Part shown: positions 25,131 to 33,534 of the stretch, piece after piece
Layout: each line of letters opens with the position of its first letter
Position numbering within the stretch: position 1 is the stretch's first letter
Origin: Natrialba swarupiae
GTDB lineage: Archaea > Halobacteriota > Halobacteria > Halobacteriales > Natrialbaceae
NCBI RefSeq assembly: GCF_008245225.1
Contig: NZ_VTAW01000001.1
Span: 186,001 to 250,000 of the forward strand
Direction: 5' to 3'
Length of the DNA stretch: 64,000 nt
Program-made: the position numbers and the translations under genes
The notes under the pieces: model-generated
What the model was told of the DNA's origin: nothing
Seen by the model: only the letters and a program-made list of their open reading frames with translations
Databases searched by the model: none

Positions 25131-25943
25131 TTACGCCGGGCCGGGTTCGTCGGGGGCCACCACGGTCGTGTTGCCGAACTGCTCGACGTCGTTGTGGCGA
25201 CACTGCTCGGCGTAGACAGAGAGGTCGAAGCTGGATTCCGCTCCCTGTAACTCGTTGCCGACGGTCGTCGGAATCTCGATCTCGATGCAGAGCGTGACCG
25301 GACACTCGACGTCGTGACAGAACGCTCCGTCACCTTCGACGGCCTCGCTCGAGGGGACGACGAGGCCCTCAGAGAGCGCGGCCAGCAGATCGTCGAGGCC
25401 TCCCTCGAATACCTCGACCTGTGCGCCGACCTCCTCGCCCTCTTCGGGACACAGCGTCAGCGTCGCGACGGCGGTCGCCGCCTCGCCGATCGTCACCATA
25501 TCGGCGTCGGTGTCGACGTCGTAGAGATCGTCGGCGGAGACGGTCTCCACCTCGGCACCCGTCTGCTCCGAGACATCGCCGACGGCTACCATCGCGAATC
25601 CGGGATTCCCCTCGAGTTCGACCTCCCAGCAGAACTCGTACTCGTCGCCGGGTTTTGCGTCCTCGATGACGATCGGGTCGGTCGTGACGCCGGCCTCGCC
25701 GTCGCCGGCGTCGGCCCAGGCGAGCTCGTCGGGACCGATGCCGTCCTGGTCGACGTGTGTGATCTGTTGGGTGACGTTCACCGCGAGCGTGCCCGCCGTA
25801 AGCGAGTTCCCTTCGAAGCTCTCCTGGTCGCTGAAGTACGCCGTCGTCCCCAGGCCTGCGCCCGCGGAGGCGATCCCGATCGCGCCGAGTCCGCCGAGGA
25901 CGCGTCGTCGCGACAGTCCGATGTTCGTGTTGTCGTCGGTCAT
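25131..25943 (-). CDS. SipW-dependent (TasA-like) exported protein, first gene of the locus
   Basis: 270 residues with a near-copy of its neighbour's N terminus (LSRRRVLGGLGAIGIASAGAGLGTTAYFSDQE, then GNSLTAGTLAVNV). The body holds a P-G-D-E-Y-E-F-C-W-E-V block and cysteine pairs; the end has VYAEQCRHNDVE. AGGTGA at 25951-25956 gives a good ribosome site 7 nt before the ATG. It and the 512-residue protein appear to be tandem paralogues. A TATA-like GATAACTG near 26000 suggests the operon promoter. Confidence 0.88.
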   Translation of the reverse strand: MTDDNTNIGLSRRRVLGGLGAIGIASAGAGLGTTAYFSDQESFEGNSLTAGTLAVNVTQQITHVDQDGIGPDELAWADAGDGEAGVTTDPIVIEDAKPGDEYEFCWEVELEGNPGFAMVAVGDVSEQTGAEVETVSADDLYDVDTDADMVTIGEAATAVATLTLCPEEGEEVGAQVEVFEGGLDDLLAALSEGLVVPSSEAVEGDGAFCHDVECPVTLCIEIEIPTTVGNELQGAESSFDLSVYAEQCRHNDVEQFGNTTVVAPDEPGPA

Positions 25944-26332
25944 GTTGATTTCACCTGAACGATCGAGGTCGGCCACGGGCTGGCGTCGATCACTCAGTTA
26001 TCTACTCCCGGCGCTGGCGACCCACGTAGTTACGAACGAACACGTCAGAACCGAACGAAACCATCGGCGATAGGGTGTTCCATCAAACCGTCCGTTTGGT
26101 GCTTGTACGGTTACCAAACCGATGTTCTCGGGTCGAATCTACCGACATTCAGCCGGCCGAACGGCCCGTTTGGACGCCGGTTGGCTCGACGTACCACCAG
26201 AATCCTCACCGGATCGCCGGGCTTGCCGTTCGGCACGGTTGGTCGACCGGTGGTGGTACGCCCTTCATGCTGACGTGTCCACGAACCGAACCGTCGGTCG
26301 ACGTTCGAGCAGTCGACGTCACCTCACCAGCA
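25944..26332. other. Divergent promoter region of the SipW locus
   Basis: 389 bp between the first SipW-locus gene and the winged-helix membrane gene. It contains the inferred operon promoter near 26000 and an imperfect inverted repeat, CCGTTTGGT (26092-26100) and ACCAAACCG (26113-26121), 12 bp apart. An in-frame extension of the right-hand gene into this region (from 26075) is not protein-like. Confidence 0.5.
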
Positions 26333-26863
26333 ATGTCCCGATCGACTACACTCTCTGAGGGGGAAATATTCGAGATTCTCGCGAACGGACGACGGCGCGA
26401 GACGCTTCGCCACCTGACGGAGACCCGTGACGGTGCTGTAACGCTCAGAAGCCTCGCGATTGCCATTGCGACCGCCGAAAGTGGCCAATCGCCGCCGCCA
26501 CCGCCGGTCCGCGAGAGCGTCTGGAGCTCACTCCACCAGACACATCTACCGAAACTCGACGAACTCGGTATTGTCCGTTACGACAGCGACTCCGGGACCG
26601 TCACGATGTGTGATTCAGCCCCGGAAATCGACACCCACATGGAGGTCTTCGTCTGGAACGGTCTTTCCTGGAGCGAACTCTATCTCGCTCTCGGAATCGG
26701 CTCGTTGTTGGCCGTCCTCGCTGTGTTGCTCGAGGCCCCGTTCGTCGGTTCGGCCGATCCGATACTCGGGGTGAGCATTTCGCTCGCGATGTTCGCCGTG
26801 GCCGCCGCCGCACAGCTCTGGCCGAACCGTCTGGACATGCTCCGGATGCTTCGCCGGTCGTGA
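26333..26863 (+). CDS. Membrane-bound winged-helix protein (DUF7344-like)
   Basis: 176 residues. An N-terminal winged-helix domain (LSEGEIFEILANGRRRETLRHLTE, SVWSSLHQTHLPKLDELGIVRYD) is followed by two membrane helices at about 118-138 and 146-163. The layout and motifs fit the haloarchaeal DUF7344 family, inferred to be membrane-tethered transcription regulators. It is divergent from the SipW operon, so it is a candidate regulator of it. A paralogue lies at 28617. The start could also be at 26267. Confidence 0.82.
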   Translation: MSRSTTLSEGEIFEILANGRRRETLRHLTETRDGAVTLRSLAIAIATAESGQSPPPPPVRESVWSSLHQTHLPKLDELGIVRYDSDSGTVTMCDSAPEIDTHMEVFVWNGLSWSELYLALGIGSLLAVLAVLLEAPFVGSADPILGVSISLAMFAVAAAAQLWPNRLDMLRMLRRS

Positions 26864-27307
26864 CTCTCACCGCTACGCTGATTGTGAACGTGATCTCCCG
26901 TCGTCGAAACGATTCTTTCCGCTCGCACTCGGGCAACCAGCACTGGTCGTGCTGGCCGCTGATTCGCGAGCACGAGTGAACGACGAAAAACGACTCCGAT
27001 AGCGATCCGACGATCGGTTTTCCGCGACGTGATGGCTCGTCGAGCGCAACCGGGGTTCCGATCGAACACCCTGGCAGGCGCGACTGCGTTTCTCGAGGTC
27101 GACACCTCGGACAACCACTTACGAACCGATGCGTGTTGTCACTATGCGACGTGACCGATCCGACCAATCCGCTCGTCACGGCTCGACGACAACGCATCGC
27201 GTCGATGCCGGTCTCGAAACCGTTCGGCTATCGGTGCCACTGCACGTCACTGCATACCCACTCACACGGCAGTCGTGCCATCACCGCGTCCGTCGGTGCA
27301 GTTCGCA
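26864..27307. other. Intergenic region without a recognised gene
   Basis: About 440 bp between convergent genes. Frames here are short or arginine/serine-rich. No tRNA, repeat or clear promoter was seen. Confidence 0.45.
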
Positions 27308-28108
27308 CTACTCCATCGCGAGATCAATGTCCATCTCGAACAGTCTCGCGTCACAGTCCCGGCAGGTCGCCGCGGCGACGTCCCGCCGCCGACAGCACGA
27401 CTCGACGACGTCCTGGGAGAGCATCACGTCCCCGTCGCAGGTCGGACAGCGCTCGAGAAAGAGCCGAAGCACGGCGAGCAGATCCGCCCGCACTGCGACC
27501 GGCCGCCGATCCCAGTCGGGATCCCACTGCGGGAGGACGACCGCACCCGCGGCGTCCGCGACACAGGCGGCCCGGGAGGGCCAGTTCGCGAGGTGTCCGT
27601 CGCTCGTCTCTGCGGCGAACACGTGTGGCCCATCCCGGAACTCGAGATCTGACCTCTCTACGCCGGACAATCGGGCGAGCGAACGGCGGAGTTCCGACTC
27701 CTCCGTCCGGTGGATCTCGATCGAGCGATTCCAGGCGTCGACGAACGCGGGATCGAGCACCAGATCGTCCATCGTCGGATCGTCGACGACGACGCCGAAG
27801 GCAAAGAGCAGTTCTCGAGGGTCGATCTCCCCCCAATCGGTCCGTTCGGGGGCTTTATCGAACGCCGCAAGCACTCCCTCGGGAAGGTATCGTTTCGTAA
27901 ACGTCGGCGTACCTGGGATCAGGTAGCCACGAAAGTAGATCAGCGCGGCGGCCGCCGCGAACGTTGCGACGCCAGCGGGGGCCCCAACGGAGGTGTCGAT
28001 CGTGCCGACGAGGGCCATCACTGCGATCGAGAGGACGGCTGCGAGGACGACGTTGAGTAGCGTACAGGGAATGCATCTGTTCTCCCCCGTGTACGTCGGG
28101 TTCTTCAT
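27308..28108 (-). CDS. Membrane protein with zinc-finger-like cysteines
   Basis: 266 residues. The N terminus MKNPTYTGENRCIPCT has a C-x-x-C pair before two membrane helices (about 17-38 and 43-62). The cytosolic part is globular, and the C terminus holds CPTCDGD, CCRRRD and CRDCD, a probable zinc-binding tail. It resembles a conserved haloarchaeal family whose function I do not know. The ATG at 28108 is preferred to 28147 because the family start MKNPTYTGENRC is distinctive. Confidence 0.82.
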   Translation of the reverse strand: MKNPTYTGENRCIPCTLLNVVLAAVLSIAVMALVGTIDTSVGAPAGVATFAAAAALIYFRGYLIPGTPTFTKRYLPEGVLAAFDKAPERTDWGEIDPRELLFAFGVVVDDPTMDDLVLDPAFVDAWNRSIEIHRTEESELRRSLARLSGVERSDLEFRDGPHVFAAETSDGHLANWPSRAACVADAAGAVVLPQWDPDWDRRPVAVRADLLAVLRLFLERCPTCDGDVMLSQDVVESCCRRRDVAAATCRDCDARLFEMDIDLAME

Positions 28109-28214
28109 CACCGCCAGAGACGATCGGAGTCTCGGTACCAGGTGCATACGACCGATCGGCCGTTGAGTCGGGTAGTTGTACGCACCCTACCGTTTTCGTT
28201 CCGACGATTCGGTC

Positions 28215-28259
28215 GATACGGACTGCCGTCACCGATACTGACTGACGACAGCCCGTATC
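28215..28259. repeat. Inverted pair of the dispersed motif
   Basis: GATACGGACTGCCGTC (28215-28230) and GACGACAGCCCGTATC (28244-28259) can pair at 14 of 16 positions around a 13-nt loop. Each arm is a variant of the dispersed ATACGGATTGCTGT motif. Confidence 0.6.
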
Positions 28260-28583
28260 AGGACCCGATCCCGGACGAATTTTCCCACCGACGAAGGGTA
28301 CCCTGTCGGCAGTCGCCCCCCCTCGGAAATTTGGACCACCGTCGCTCACACACGATCGTCGATACAGCCAGGATAGAGCAGACGGGAAAGTGACACCCCC
28401 TCCGCCGATATACCAGTCAGCCACTCCTACCACCAACGTCAGCGAGCGAGAACACCGTCAACGGCGGCTATCCGTACACAGGGTGTCCTCGAGTCGAGGT
28501 AATTGTCTATGATTATTTCGATTGCCGCCCAACATTTCTACAGTTGGTCGGAATTTCGTCTATGAACTCCAAGTAGTGAGAAG

Positions 28584-28592
28584 ATTTATGAT
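28584..28592 (+). promoter_or_regulatory. TATA-like box of the second winged-helix gene
   Basis: GATTTATGATATT is centred about 29 nt before the ATG at 28617, which points to a leaderless transcript. Confidence 0.5.
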
Positions 28593-28616
28593 ATTACTAT
28601 CCGAGTATCCGTCTCT

Positions 28617-29189
28617 ATGGGGGGGCCGCAGTCAGCGATCGAGCAGGGTTCCGACCGGGGGATCGACACCGACTCGCTCGAACGAGACGAACTGTCGAGA
28701 GATACCGTCTTCCAGACGCTCTCCAACCGACGTCGGCGACTCGTGCTGACGTATTTGGGTCGCCATCGCGAGCGTACCGTCCGGTTGCGAGATCTTTCGG
28801 AGTGGATCGCCGCCGAGGAAAACGGCGTTCCGATCGCCGAGGTGAGCTACAAACAACGGAAACGAGTCTATACCTCGCTCTACCAGTCACACCTGCCGAC
28901 GTTACACCGCGACGGAATCGTCGAATACAATCAGGCCCGCGGAACGATCACACTCACGCCCACCGCGAGCGCCTTGGACGTCTACCTCGATCCTCCCTCC
29001 AAGAAGGCACTCCCCTGGACGCGCTACTGGCTCGGCTTCGGACTCGTCGCGGCGACGGTCAGCACCGCCGCCTGGCTCGAGGTCTTGCCGTTTCTCACCA
29101 GTCTCGGCCACCGGCTTTCGATAGCGCTCGCAGTCACGGTGCTCGTACTCGCCGTCGCCTTTACCATCACAAGCGACGACGGCGAGTGA
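28617..29189 (+). CDS. Membrane-bound winged-helix protein (DUF7344-like)
   Basis: 190 residues and a paralogue of the gene at 26333. The winged-helix part reads LSRDTVFQTLSNRRRRLVLTYLGRH, then YTSLYQSHLPTLHRDGIVEYNQARGTITLT. Two membrane helices follow (about 140-158 and 164-183). Shared elements are L-x-N-x-R-R-R and S-H/T-L-P-x-L. Membrane-tethered transcription control is inferred. Hairpin element copy 2 begins 16 bp after its stop and may end the transcript. Confidence 0.83.
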   Translation: MGGPQSAIEQGSDRGIDTDSLERDELSRDTVFQTLSNRRRRLVLTYLGRHRERTVRLRDLSEWIAAEENGVPIAEVSYKQRKRVYTSLYQSHLPTLHRDGIVEYNQARGTITLTPTASALDVYLDPPSKKALPWTRYWLGFGLVAATVSTAAWLEVLPFLTSLGHRLSIALAVTVLVLAVAFTITSDDGE

Positions 29190-29205
29190 TACTGCCGGAC
29201 AGAAC

Positions 29206-29287
29206 GATAGGAACAACTGAACCGATGTACACATGGATCGCCGATCCGTCTGGTGATCGGGTGTGCAATGACGTTCAGTGGCTACTT
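29206..29287 (+). repeat. Dispersed hairpin element, copy 2
   Basis: About 91% identical to the element at 8079 over 82 bp, in the same orientation. Outer stems CTGAAC/GTTCAG and TGTACAC/GTGTGCA are kept, the latter with one G-T wobble; the inner stem GATCGCC/GGTGATC also survives with a wobble. It ends in T-rich sequence (CTACTTTTT). Confidence 0.8.
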
Positions 29288-29337
29288 TTTCTCTCGAGCG
29301 TTCGTGAGCGCGATGGAATTTGCTCGTCCCAAAATCA

Positions 29338-29412
29338 CGGGCGCGATGGGATTTGAACCCACGACCGTCGGATTAGAAGTCCGACGCTCTTTCCGGACTG
29401 AGCTACGCGCCC
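29338..29412 (-). tRNA. tRNA-Arg (anticodon TCT)
   Basis: Cloverleaf on the minus strand: acceptor GGGCGCG/CGCGCCC, D stem GCTC/GAGC, anticodon stem TCGGA/TCCGA around loop CTTCTAA (anticodon TCT), T stem GTGGG/CCCAT, discriminator G. It is 75 nt, without intron or encoded CCA. A partial copy of its 3' end (GCGCGATGGAATTTG) lies about 30 bp further on. Confidence 0.95.
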
Positions 29413-29505
29413 TCGAGTACGATTGAACGACGGATCGGCATAAGCAGTGTGGATTTCCGTCCGCTCGAGACGCCGAAACGACGATGGGCGGGCCGAAATC
29501 CGTCC

Positions 29506-31332
29506 TTAGTGTCCCTTGTCGTGGGGGTTCAGCGCCGTGCCGTAGTTCTCGGCGTGGTCGGTGTAGTCGATGAATCGGGGCGCGTCAGGGTCGAACGGCC
29601 GCTCTAAGCTCTCGAAGGCCTTCTTTTTGTCCCAGCCCTGGAGCTTGCCGACCGCCGACTTGTCTTCTAGGTCGTGATAGTCGAGTTTCGGCTCGGTGAG
29701 ATCCCACGCCTTCATCCCCTGGTCGGTCCGGATGATGACGCTCGAGTACTCGTCGGAGGAGCCGACGGAGCCGACGGTGACGTCCGAACAGAAGCCGGTG
29801 AAGTCGGCACACTCGTCACAGCCTTTCAGCGCGGCGTCGTGGAAGTTCTCGACGTCCTCTTCGACGATCATCTCGCCGTCGTGGTCGTAGACCATCATCT
29901 TGCCGTGGAGGACGTCCATCTTGCCGATCTCCTCGGGCGAGATGTTGCGTTTTTCCTCCAACTGCTCGCCGATGAGGCTGTAGTAGTTGAAGTTTTTCGT
30001 ACACATCAGCGAGATTGTGTAGTCGACGGCACGGATTCCCTCGTTTTGTTTCTGGTAGTCCCAGTCGAAATCCTGCAGGGCGCGGACCCCCTCGATCTCA
30101 CAGGGCGTACCGACGAGCGCGAGCGAGAGGTCCTCCCAGTCCTTATCGGGGAGCTTGTGCTCCCACTGCGCTACGTCGAGGTTGCCGAGTGCCAGCGTCT
30201 GGTTGTAGACGGTCCCGGCGTTCGCGATGAGTTCTTCCTCCGTCGTGGCGAGGAAACTCTCTGCCTTCCAAGGCTCTTCGTCGCTTTCGGTGGCGATCAG
30301 CGCGCCGTCGATCTCGCCTTCCTCGAGCAGCGTCGCGAGGATGCCGGTGACGACGCCGCCGTCCTGAGCGCCGTCGGTCCAGTCATCGTCGACTTTCGCG
30401 GAGAACTCCGTGATCGGGTCGCCCGCACCCTTGACGTTGTCCTCGCCGCCGGTGATCTTCCACTGGCGCTCGTAGCGCAGGCCGCCGCGGGGACAGAAGT
30501 CCCAACAGAGCGAACAGCCGGTACACATCTTGACCAGCTTGGGCAGATCGTCCTCGCCGACGCCGATGGAGTCGGAGGGACAGGCGGCGACACAAGTCCC
30601 ACACTGGATACAGCGACCCTCGTCGATGACTGCCTCGTCGAGTTCCATGAACCAGGTCTTCTCGTCAGGCGTCTCGATATCGTTCATCTCCGAGCGAATC
30701 GAGTACTCGGGCGTTTCGAGGTCGACGCCCTCTGGAATTCCGACGCGCGTGTCCGGCGCGTCGTCGTAGACGTCCTGGCTTACGCCTTCCGCGGGTTCGG
30801 TGAACTCGAGGTCGCCGAGGTTGCCCTCGCTGTCGACGTTGCTCACGCCCGCGCCGTCGGTCGCGACGCGCCTGTCGTCGGCCGCTGGCGCGGGGTCGGC
30901 GGTCTTCTCGCCACAGGTACAGGTCGACGGCGAGCAGGCTTCCTCGTCGTCCACAGGGCCTACGCCATCCGTCCGGATCGTGTCGTCTCGAGTCTGGTCC
31001 GCTCTCTCGCGGGATCGGGGCGGGGTGCTTCCGCCTTCGGGAACCATCACGGCTTCGTCGTCGTCCGTGCTCGAGTCGGGGACGCCAGGGAAGACCAGTT
31101 CGTCGTCTTCGCGGCTCGCGGCTTCGCCGTCTTCTCGCGGGCTTCGCCCGCTCGAACGGTCCGCAGAGCTTCGCTCCGCGCTACTCGCTCGGTCCGAGGC
31201 CTCGCTTTGCTCGGCCTCGCGGCTCGCGGTTCCACCGCTCGCGTTCTCGGGATCCTCACGTCGTTCGGATCCCGCCGCTCCCGCTCGCTTTTTCGAGGAC
31301 TCACTGCGTTCGTCCTCGCTATCAATCCCCAT
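29506..31332 (-). CDS. Ferredoxin / F420-hydrogenase-beta-type oxidoreductase with disordered N terminus
   Basis: 608 residues. Two [4Fe-4S] ferredoxin motifs lie at about 241-251 (CIQCGTCVAACP) and 270-280 (CTGCSLCWDFCP), followed by a coenzyme F420 hydrogenase/dehydrogenase beta-subunit-type catalytic region with VGTPCEIEGVRAL and later GCDECADFTGFCSDV. The first 230 residues are acidic, Ser/Arg/Glu-rich and probably disordered; part is encoded by a run of DNA mini-hairpins (31095-31320). It overlaps the siroheme reductase stop by 11 nt, so it likely supplies electrons to it. The donor is not proven to be F420. Confidence 0.85.
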   Translation of the reverse strand: MGIDSEDERSESSKKRAGAAGSERREDPENASGGTASREAEQSEASDRASSAERSSADRSSGRSPREDGEAASREDDELVFPGVPDSSTDDDEAVMVPEGGSTPPRSRERADQTRDDTIRTDGVGPVDDEEACSPSTCTCGEKTADPAPAADDRRVATDGAGVSNVDSEGNLGDLEFTEPAEGVSQDVYDDAPDTRVGIPEGVDLETPEYSIRSEMNDIETPDEKTWFMELDEAVIDEGRCIQCGTCVAACPSDSIGVGEDDLPKLVKMCTGCSLCWDFCPRGGLRYERQWKITGGEDNVKGAGDPITEFSAKVDDDWTDGAQDGGVVTGILATLLEEGEIDGALIATESDEEPWKAESFLATTEEELIANAGTVYNQTLALGNLDVAQWEHKLPDKDWEDLSLALVGTPCEIEGVRALQDFDWDYQKQNEGIRAVDYTISLMCTKNFNYYSLIGEQLEEKRNISPEEIGKMDVLHGKMMVYDHDGEMIVEEDVENFHDAALKGCDECADFTGFCSDVTVGSVGSSDEYSSVIIRTDQGMKAWDLTEPKLDYHDLEDKSAVGKLQGWDKKKAFESLERPFDPDAPRFIDYTDHAENYGTALNPHDKGH

Positions 31333-33007
31333 GGGCAACACCTCGAGCGACCGGTGCGTCGGCGCCTTGCATGATCGTCCGCAGTCGCGCGTTGTCGATC
31401 CGCCGGCACCACGCGTAGAACGCCTCGCCGTCCTCGCGATCTGCGTTGTAGGCCTCGAACAGCTGCTCGAGTGCGGGGATGACGGCGTCGGCCGGTACGG
31501 CGCTTTCGATCCAATCTAAGAACTCGTTGTCAGTGCCGAGCGAGCCGCCGAGGCCGAAGTCCATCCCTTCGACGATGTCGGAGCCGTCCTCGTCGTCCAA
31601 CTTGACCGTCTCGCCGCGGAAGCCGATGTCTGCGATCTGTGGCTGGGCGCATGAGGCCGAACAGCCGGACATGTGCATTCGGATCGCTTCGATGTCGTCG
31701 GGGACGTCGATGCGGTCGTCGAGTTCGCGCGCCCAGCGCTTGGTGCGCTTTTTCGTCTCGATGATGGCGTAGTTACAGAACTCGTTGCCCGTACAGCCGA
31801 CGGCGCCCCGCGAGAACGGCCCCGGATCGGGCTGATACTCCTGGGCAAACGGCTCCGCCAGCAGATCGTCGACGTTCTCCTCGGGGATGTGGCTGATGAG
31901 GAAGTTCTGATCCGTCGCGAGACGAACCGAGGCGTCCTCGGTGCCGTACTTCTTCGCCGCGCGAGCGGCCTCGGCGAACTCGTCGCCGCCCATGCGGCCG
32001 GCGATGACGTTGAAACCGACGTATGTGAGGCCGTCCTGTTTTTGGTCGTGGACGCCGACGTGGTCGCCACGGTAGCCTTCGGTGAGGCCGTCGCCCGCGC
32101 TCGGAAGGTCGATCGTACACCGGTCGCGGATCGCTTCTTCGAACGTCTCGTGGCCCATCTGCTCGACGAGGTAGCGCATGCGGCAGACGCCGCGGTTGTT
32201 GCGATCGCCGAGTTCCTTGAACGTCTGGGCGACGGCGCGACAGAACTCGATGGCGTCTTCGGGCTCTATGAAGACGTCGAGCTCCGAGGCCATCCGTGGT
32301 CCGTCGGAGAGGCCGCCGCCGACGCGGGCGTGGAAGCCGTAGAGAGACTCGCCGTCTAGCTCCTTCTTCGCCGGGACAAGTCCGATGTCGTTGATCTGGG
32401 ACTGGGCACAGTCGTGCTTGCAGCCGGTGATCGTCAGCTTGAACTTCCGCGGCAGGTTCGCGTACTCGCGATTGCCGGTGAAGTACTCGGAGACGGCGTC
32501 GATGACCGGCTGGGCGTTGAAACACTCGTGGTCGTCCAGGCCGGCCGCCGGACAGCCTAGCACGTTTCGGGCGGAGTCGCCACAGCCCTGGACCGTCGTC
32601 AGCCCGACCTCGTCGTACCGTTCCCACATCTCGGGGACGTCCTCGACGCGAATCCAGTGTTTCTGGATGTCCTGACGGGTCGTGATGTCGACGTAGGCGT
32701 CGCCCCAGAGTTCGTTCTGTTCTTCGCCGCCGTACTCCTCCGGTGCGACGGCGTACTCCTGGGCACACTCGCCGATGACCTCGGCTTGCTCGGGTGTGAG
32801 CTTTCCGCCCGGGACCTTGGTCCGGATCATGAAGTAGCCCTCCTGTTTCTGGGCGTACATACCGGCCCACTTCAGGCGCTCCCACTCGCCGTCACCGGCG
32901 CGGTCTTCGATCTGTTCGAATGTCAGGCCGTCCTCGGCGTACTCGTAGACATCGTCGATGACGTCGAGGGGGTGTTTGTTCTGCTTGTACTGTTCGGTCG
33001 TGTTCAC
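31322..33007 (-). CDS. Siroheme nitrite/sulfite reductase (ferredoxin type)
   Basis: 561 residues, a two-half siroheme/[4Fe-4S] reductase carrying out a six-electron reduction of nitrite or sulfite. The cluster cysteines are in CTGNEFC (C-x5-C) and CSASC (C-x3-C) of the second half; the first half shows GCGDSARNVLGCPAAG and TGCKHDCAQSQI. No other nitrate-assimilation gene is adjacent, so nitrite versus sulfite cannot be decided here. The GTG at 33007, after GGGTGGTC, begins the conserved part; longer in-frame sequence to 33295 is intergenic. Confidence 0.9.
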   Translation of the reverse strand: MNTTEQYKQNKHPLDVIDDVYEYAEDGLTFEQIEDRAGDGEWERLKWAGMYAQKQEGYFMIRTKVPGGKLTPEQAEVIGECAQEYAVAPEEYGGEEQNELWGDAYVDITTRQDIQKHWIRVEDVPEMWERYDEVGLTTVQGCGDSARNVLGCPAAGLDDHECFNAQPVIDAVSEYFTGNREYANLPRKFKLTITGCKHDCAQSQINDIGLVPAKKELDGESLYGFHARVGGGLSDGPRMASELDVFIEPEDAIEFCRAVAQTFKELGDRNNRGVCRMRYLVEQMGHETFEEAIRDRCTIDLPSAGDGLTEGYRGDHVGVHDQKQDGLTYVGFNVIAGRMGGDEFAEAARAAKKYGTEDASVRLATDQNFLISHIPEENVDDLLAEPFAQEYQPDPGPFSRGAVGCTGNEFCNYAIIETKKRTKRWARELDDRIDVPDDIEAIRMHMSGCSASCAQPQIADIGFRGETVKLDDEDGSDIVEGMDFGLGGSLGTDNEFLDWIESAVPADAVIPALEQLFEAYNADREDGEAFYAWCRRIDNARLRTIMQGADAPVARGVAHGD

Positions 33008-33534
33008 GCGAGACCACCCCTGTGATCGAGTGTGAACCCGAGTGAACTCGCTCGCTCGTTGTTCATTCGTCCCACCGCCGGGAAGTGTCGCGATATCGGC
33101 CGCCGATCGTACCGGTCTCTTCAGAGCCCATCGTTTAGCGGCTAAACACACCTCGGCGGTATACCTCCCCGTAATGTGGCGAAAGCTGACGTCGGTCCCT
33201 CCATACGGAAAATATTGCCTCGAGACGTCCCCCACCTCGGCCGTGGCTGTGCTGAGATCGGTACACAGCTCCTCACATGCGTCGGTTTTCACCACGGCCG
33301 ATTCGTAACTGTCACTGGTATCGGCAAGTATCTCCGGCGAGGCTCCCTGTGGCCCACTCTCATTCGTGCCCTCGAGGCGATGGGATCGATTTCACTCGGC
33401 TCCGTCACGTCCCCGTTACAGTCGATCCGCTCGGGTCGACGGTCGTTCCGGAGAGTATCGTTTTCTCGTCCGATCGACTATCCGTCTCACTCGGGGTGAT
33501 CTCCTGCCGTTAACGAGAAACGCGTGAACCGACG
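33008..33534. other. Promoter region of the siroheme reductase, no gene seen
   Basis: About 530 bp between ftsY and the reductase. It contains a near-perfect palindrome at 33133-33147. I saw no protein-like frame. Confidence 0.5.
33133..33147. promoter_or_regulatory. Palindrome GTTTAGC-G-GCTAAAC, possible operator
   Basis: Two perfect 7-bp arms with a single central base, about 126 bp upstream of the siroheme reductase start. It may be a binding site for a dimeric regulator of nitrogen or sulfur assimilation; the AT-rich arms could also act as the TATA region of a long leader. Confidence 0.4.

Larger units (their letters stand above)
28109..28616. other. Divergent intergenic region with an inverted motif pair
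   Basis: About 510 bp between divergent genes. It carries the inverted pair 28215-28259 and, at its right end, the TATA-like element of the next gene. No coding frame was recognised. Confidence 0.5.

Noticed and set aside
27129-27926. Plus-strand frames over the zinc-finger membrane gene and the gap before it
   Set aside because: They are Ser/Arg-rich mirror frames with no homologous features; the minus-strand protein has a clear start motif, helices and cysteine pairs.
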